This document shows positions 32,733 to 33,551 of a DNA stretch of 33,551 nt, piece by piece. The position numbers were made by a program, and so were the translations under genes. Numbering within the stretch: the first letter of the stretch is position 1; every line of letters starts with the position of its first letter. Origin of the DNA: Pleurotus djamor (lineage: Eukaryota > Basidiomycota > Agaricomycetes > Agaricales > Pleurotaceae); NCBI GenBank assembly GCA_029747585.1, contig JAPEVF010000496.1, forward strand, positions 1 to 33,551, in the 5' to 3' direction. Under the pieces are notes generated by a model. That model made no database searches, was not told the origin of the DNA, and saw only the letters and a program-made list of their open reading frames with translations.

Positions 32733-33277
32733 GGAGTTAGCTGTACCAGCTTACTGTATGACCACCGCCACGTTTTACCACCGCGTTCGCCTTTGCTTCG
32801 ATTACTTCCCTTCGAAGCTTCATCTTGTCATTTTTCTTCTCCTTTCCTTCTCCTATTTAACCCTATCTCGGTTTTCGTTGACCCGTCTGCCCTCGTGCTT
32901 GGTTAGTATCGTCCCGCAACCACCATGAGCTTCATGGACAGCAACCGCGGGGCGATCCATGTCCTAGACATGTCCGCTTCCTCGTTTCATCGTAACTGCG
33001 ACTATGAAGCCAGTCCCACAGCCTGCAGCAGCCGAATCGGGAATGATGCGCCTACCGAGCTATGACACGCTCTACTACAGGCGGACTCCTTCAGCGACTC
33101 ACTTGGCTGTACGCGGACTGTATAGCCGTCAAGACGTGCTATATAAGTACCCGGTTCTGCGTCATCCAAAGTCGCTGTTAGCTGGACGATGACTCAGTCT
33201 CAAAGAAGCTGGTACTCGCCCCCTACGCGTATAAAAGCCAGGACGCTGCTGAGCACTTTCTAAAAGCCCATCTAACA
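32733..33277. other. Intergenic region between HET and kinase-like genes
   Basis: No coding frame of note beyond short open frames. It holds the 3' end of the HET gene and the promoter of the right-edge gene; a second TATATAA word occurs at about 33141. Confidence 0.5.
33230..33237 (+). promoter_or_regulatory. TATA box of the kinase-like gene
   Basis: TATAAAAG, 41 nt before the ATG at 33278. An ACGCGT hexamer overlaps its left side (33225-33230). Confidence 0.55.
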
Positions 33278-33551
33278 ATGCCCGAACATGTTCACTGTAG
33301 CCACTTACTCAGAGGCGGCCCTTACACGGATGTTACACCGTGCACCATCACACGGCTTGTTAGACACCATGGACAATCCTCTTCTTGCGTTGCCGTCAAG
33401 ACTTGGCGAATACGCTCAAAGTCAACTGAGGACAATAGAATCTTCACGAAGGTGCGTTTTCTGGCTTTATTGATGCCAATATATCATGCCAATATCGACA
33501 ATATAACAGCAACTACGCAAACGCCTCGTGAAGTGGCACAGACTACAGCAT
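33278..33551 (+). CDS. Start of a protein kinase-like gene, cut by the window edge
   Basis: Exon 1, 33278-33451 (58 codons), and the start of exon 2 from 33510 are joined by a 58-nt GT..AG intron in phase 0. The peptide holds CVAVKTWRIRSKS, in which Lys 41 fits the ATP-binding lysine of a kinase (VAVK). About 20 residues before it, RGGPYTDVTPCTI aligns with the glycine-rich loop pattern GG.S/ADV of basidiomycete tyrosine-kinase-like proteins. Exon 2 begins QLRKRLVKWHRLQH, which fits the alpha-C helix (RE..W..L.H). The intron contains no stop in the exon 1 frame, so an unspliced reading is also open to the edge; the spliced one fits the kinase pattern better. The glycine loop is degenerate, so activity is uncertain. 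Confidence 0.6.
   Translation, partial: MPEHVHCSHLLRGGPYTDVTPCTITRLVRHHGQSSSCVAVKTWRIRSKSTEDNRIFTKVRFLALLMPIYHANIDNITATTQTPREVAQTTA

Overview
The window looks like nuclear DNA of a filamentous basidiomycete (probably Agaricomycetes). The genes are dense with introns of about 45-62 nt that have GT..AG ends, and some exons are only 11-18 nt. The protein families (HET domain, PTC7-type PP2C, fungal OGFr-like, TKL-like kinase, P-loop NTPase of the Crinkler/RHS type) fit that group. The taxon is an inference; no rRNA or marker gene is present.

Left part (1-15.7 kb). A minus-strand gene is cut by the left edge (CxxC N-terminus, Q10 run, TATA box). Upstream of it lie about 15 kb with no gene I can support. 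This stretch is strongly G+T-rich on the + strand in its first part. It carries eight ACGCGT (MluI-box) hexamers within 1.1 kb, several GGAT/CT-type simple repeats, and a 485-bp LTR-like element near 10.5-11.0 kb.

Middle part (15.7-23.3 kb). Four conserved housekeeping-type genes: an opioid-growth-factor-receptor-like (OGFr) protein, a GSKIP-domain protein tail-to-tail with it, the Sec1/Munc18 protein VPS45, and a PTC7-like mitochondrial-type PP2C phosphatase. I rebuilt the exons by following splice sites and reading phase. VPS45 has a T7 run that breaks the conserved frame unless a different 3' splice site is used.

Right part (24.3-33.5 kb). This looks like an accessory region: an FAD monooxygenase of the salicylate-hydroxylase type, a minus-strand P-loop NTPase resembling Crinkler/RHS-type fungal proteins, a broken duplicate of one monooxygenase exon-intron unit, a small minus-strand gene fragment, a large HET-domain protein, and the start of a kinase-like gene at the right edge. 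The two monooxygenase copies lie in direct orientation on either side of the P-loop gene. That arrangement, next to HET and kinase genes, is the most interesting feature of the window. A joint role in self/non-self recognition is possible but is inference only.
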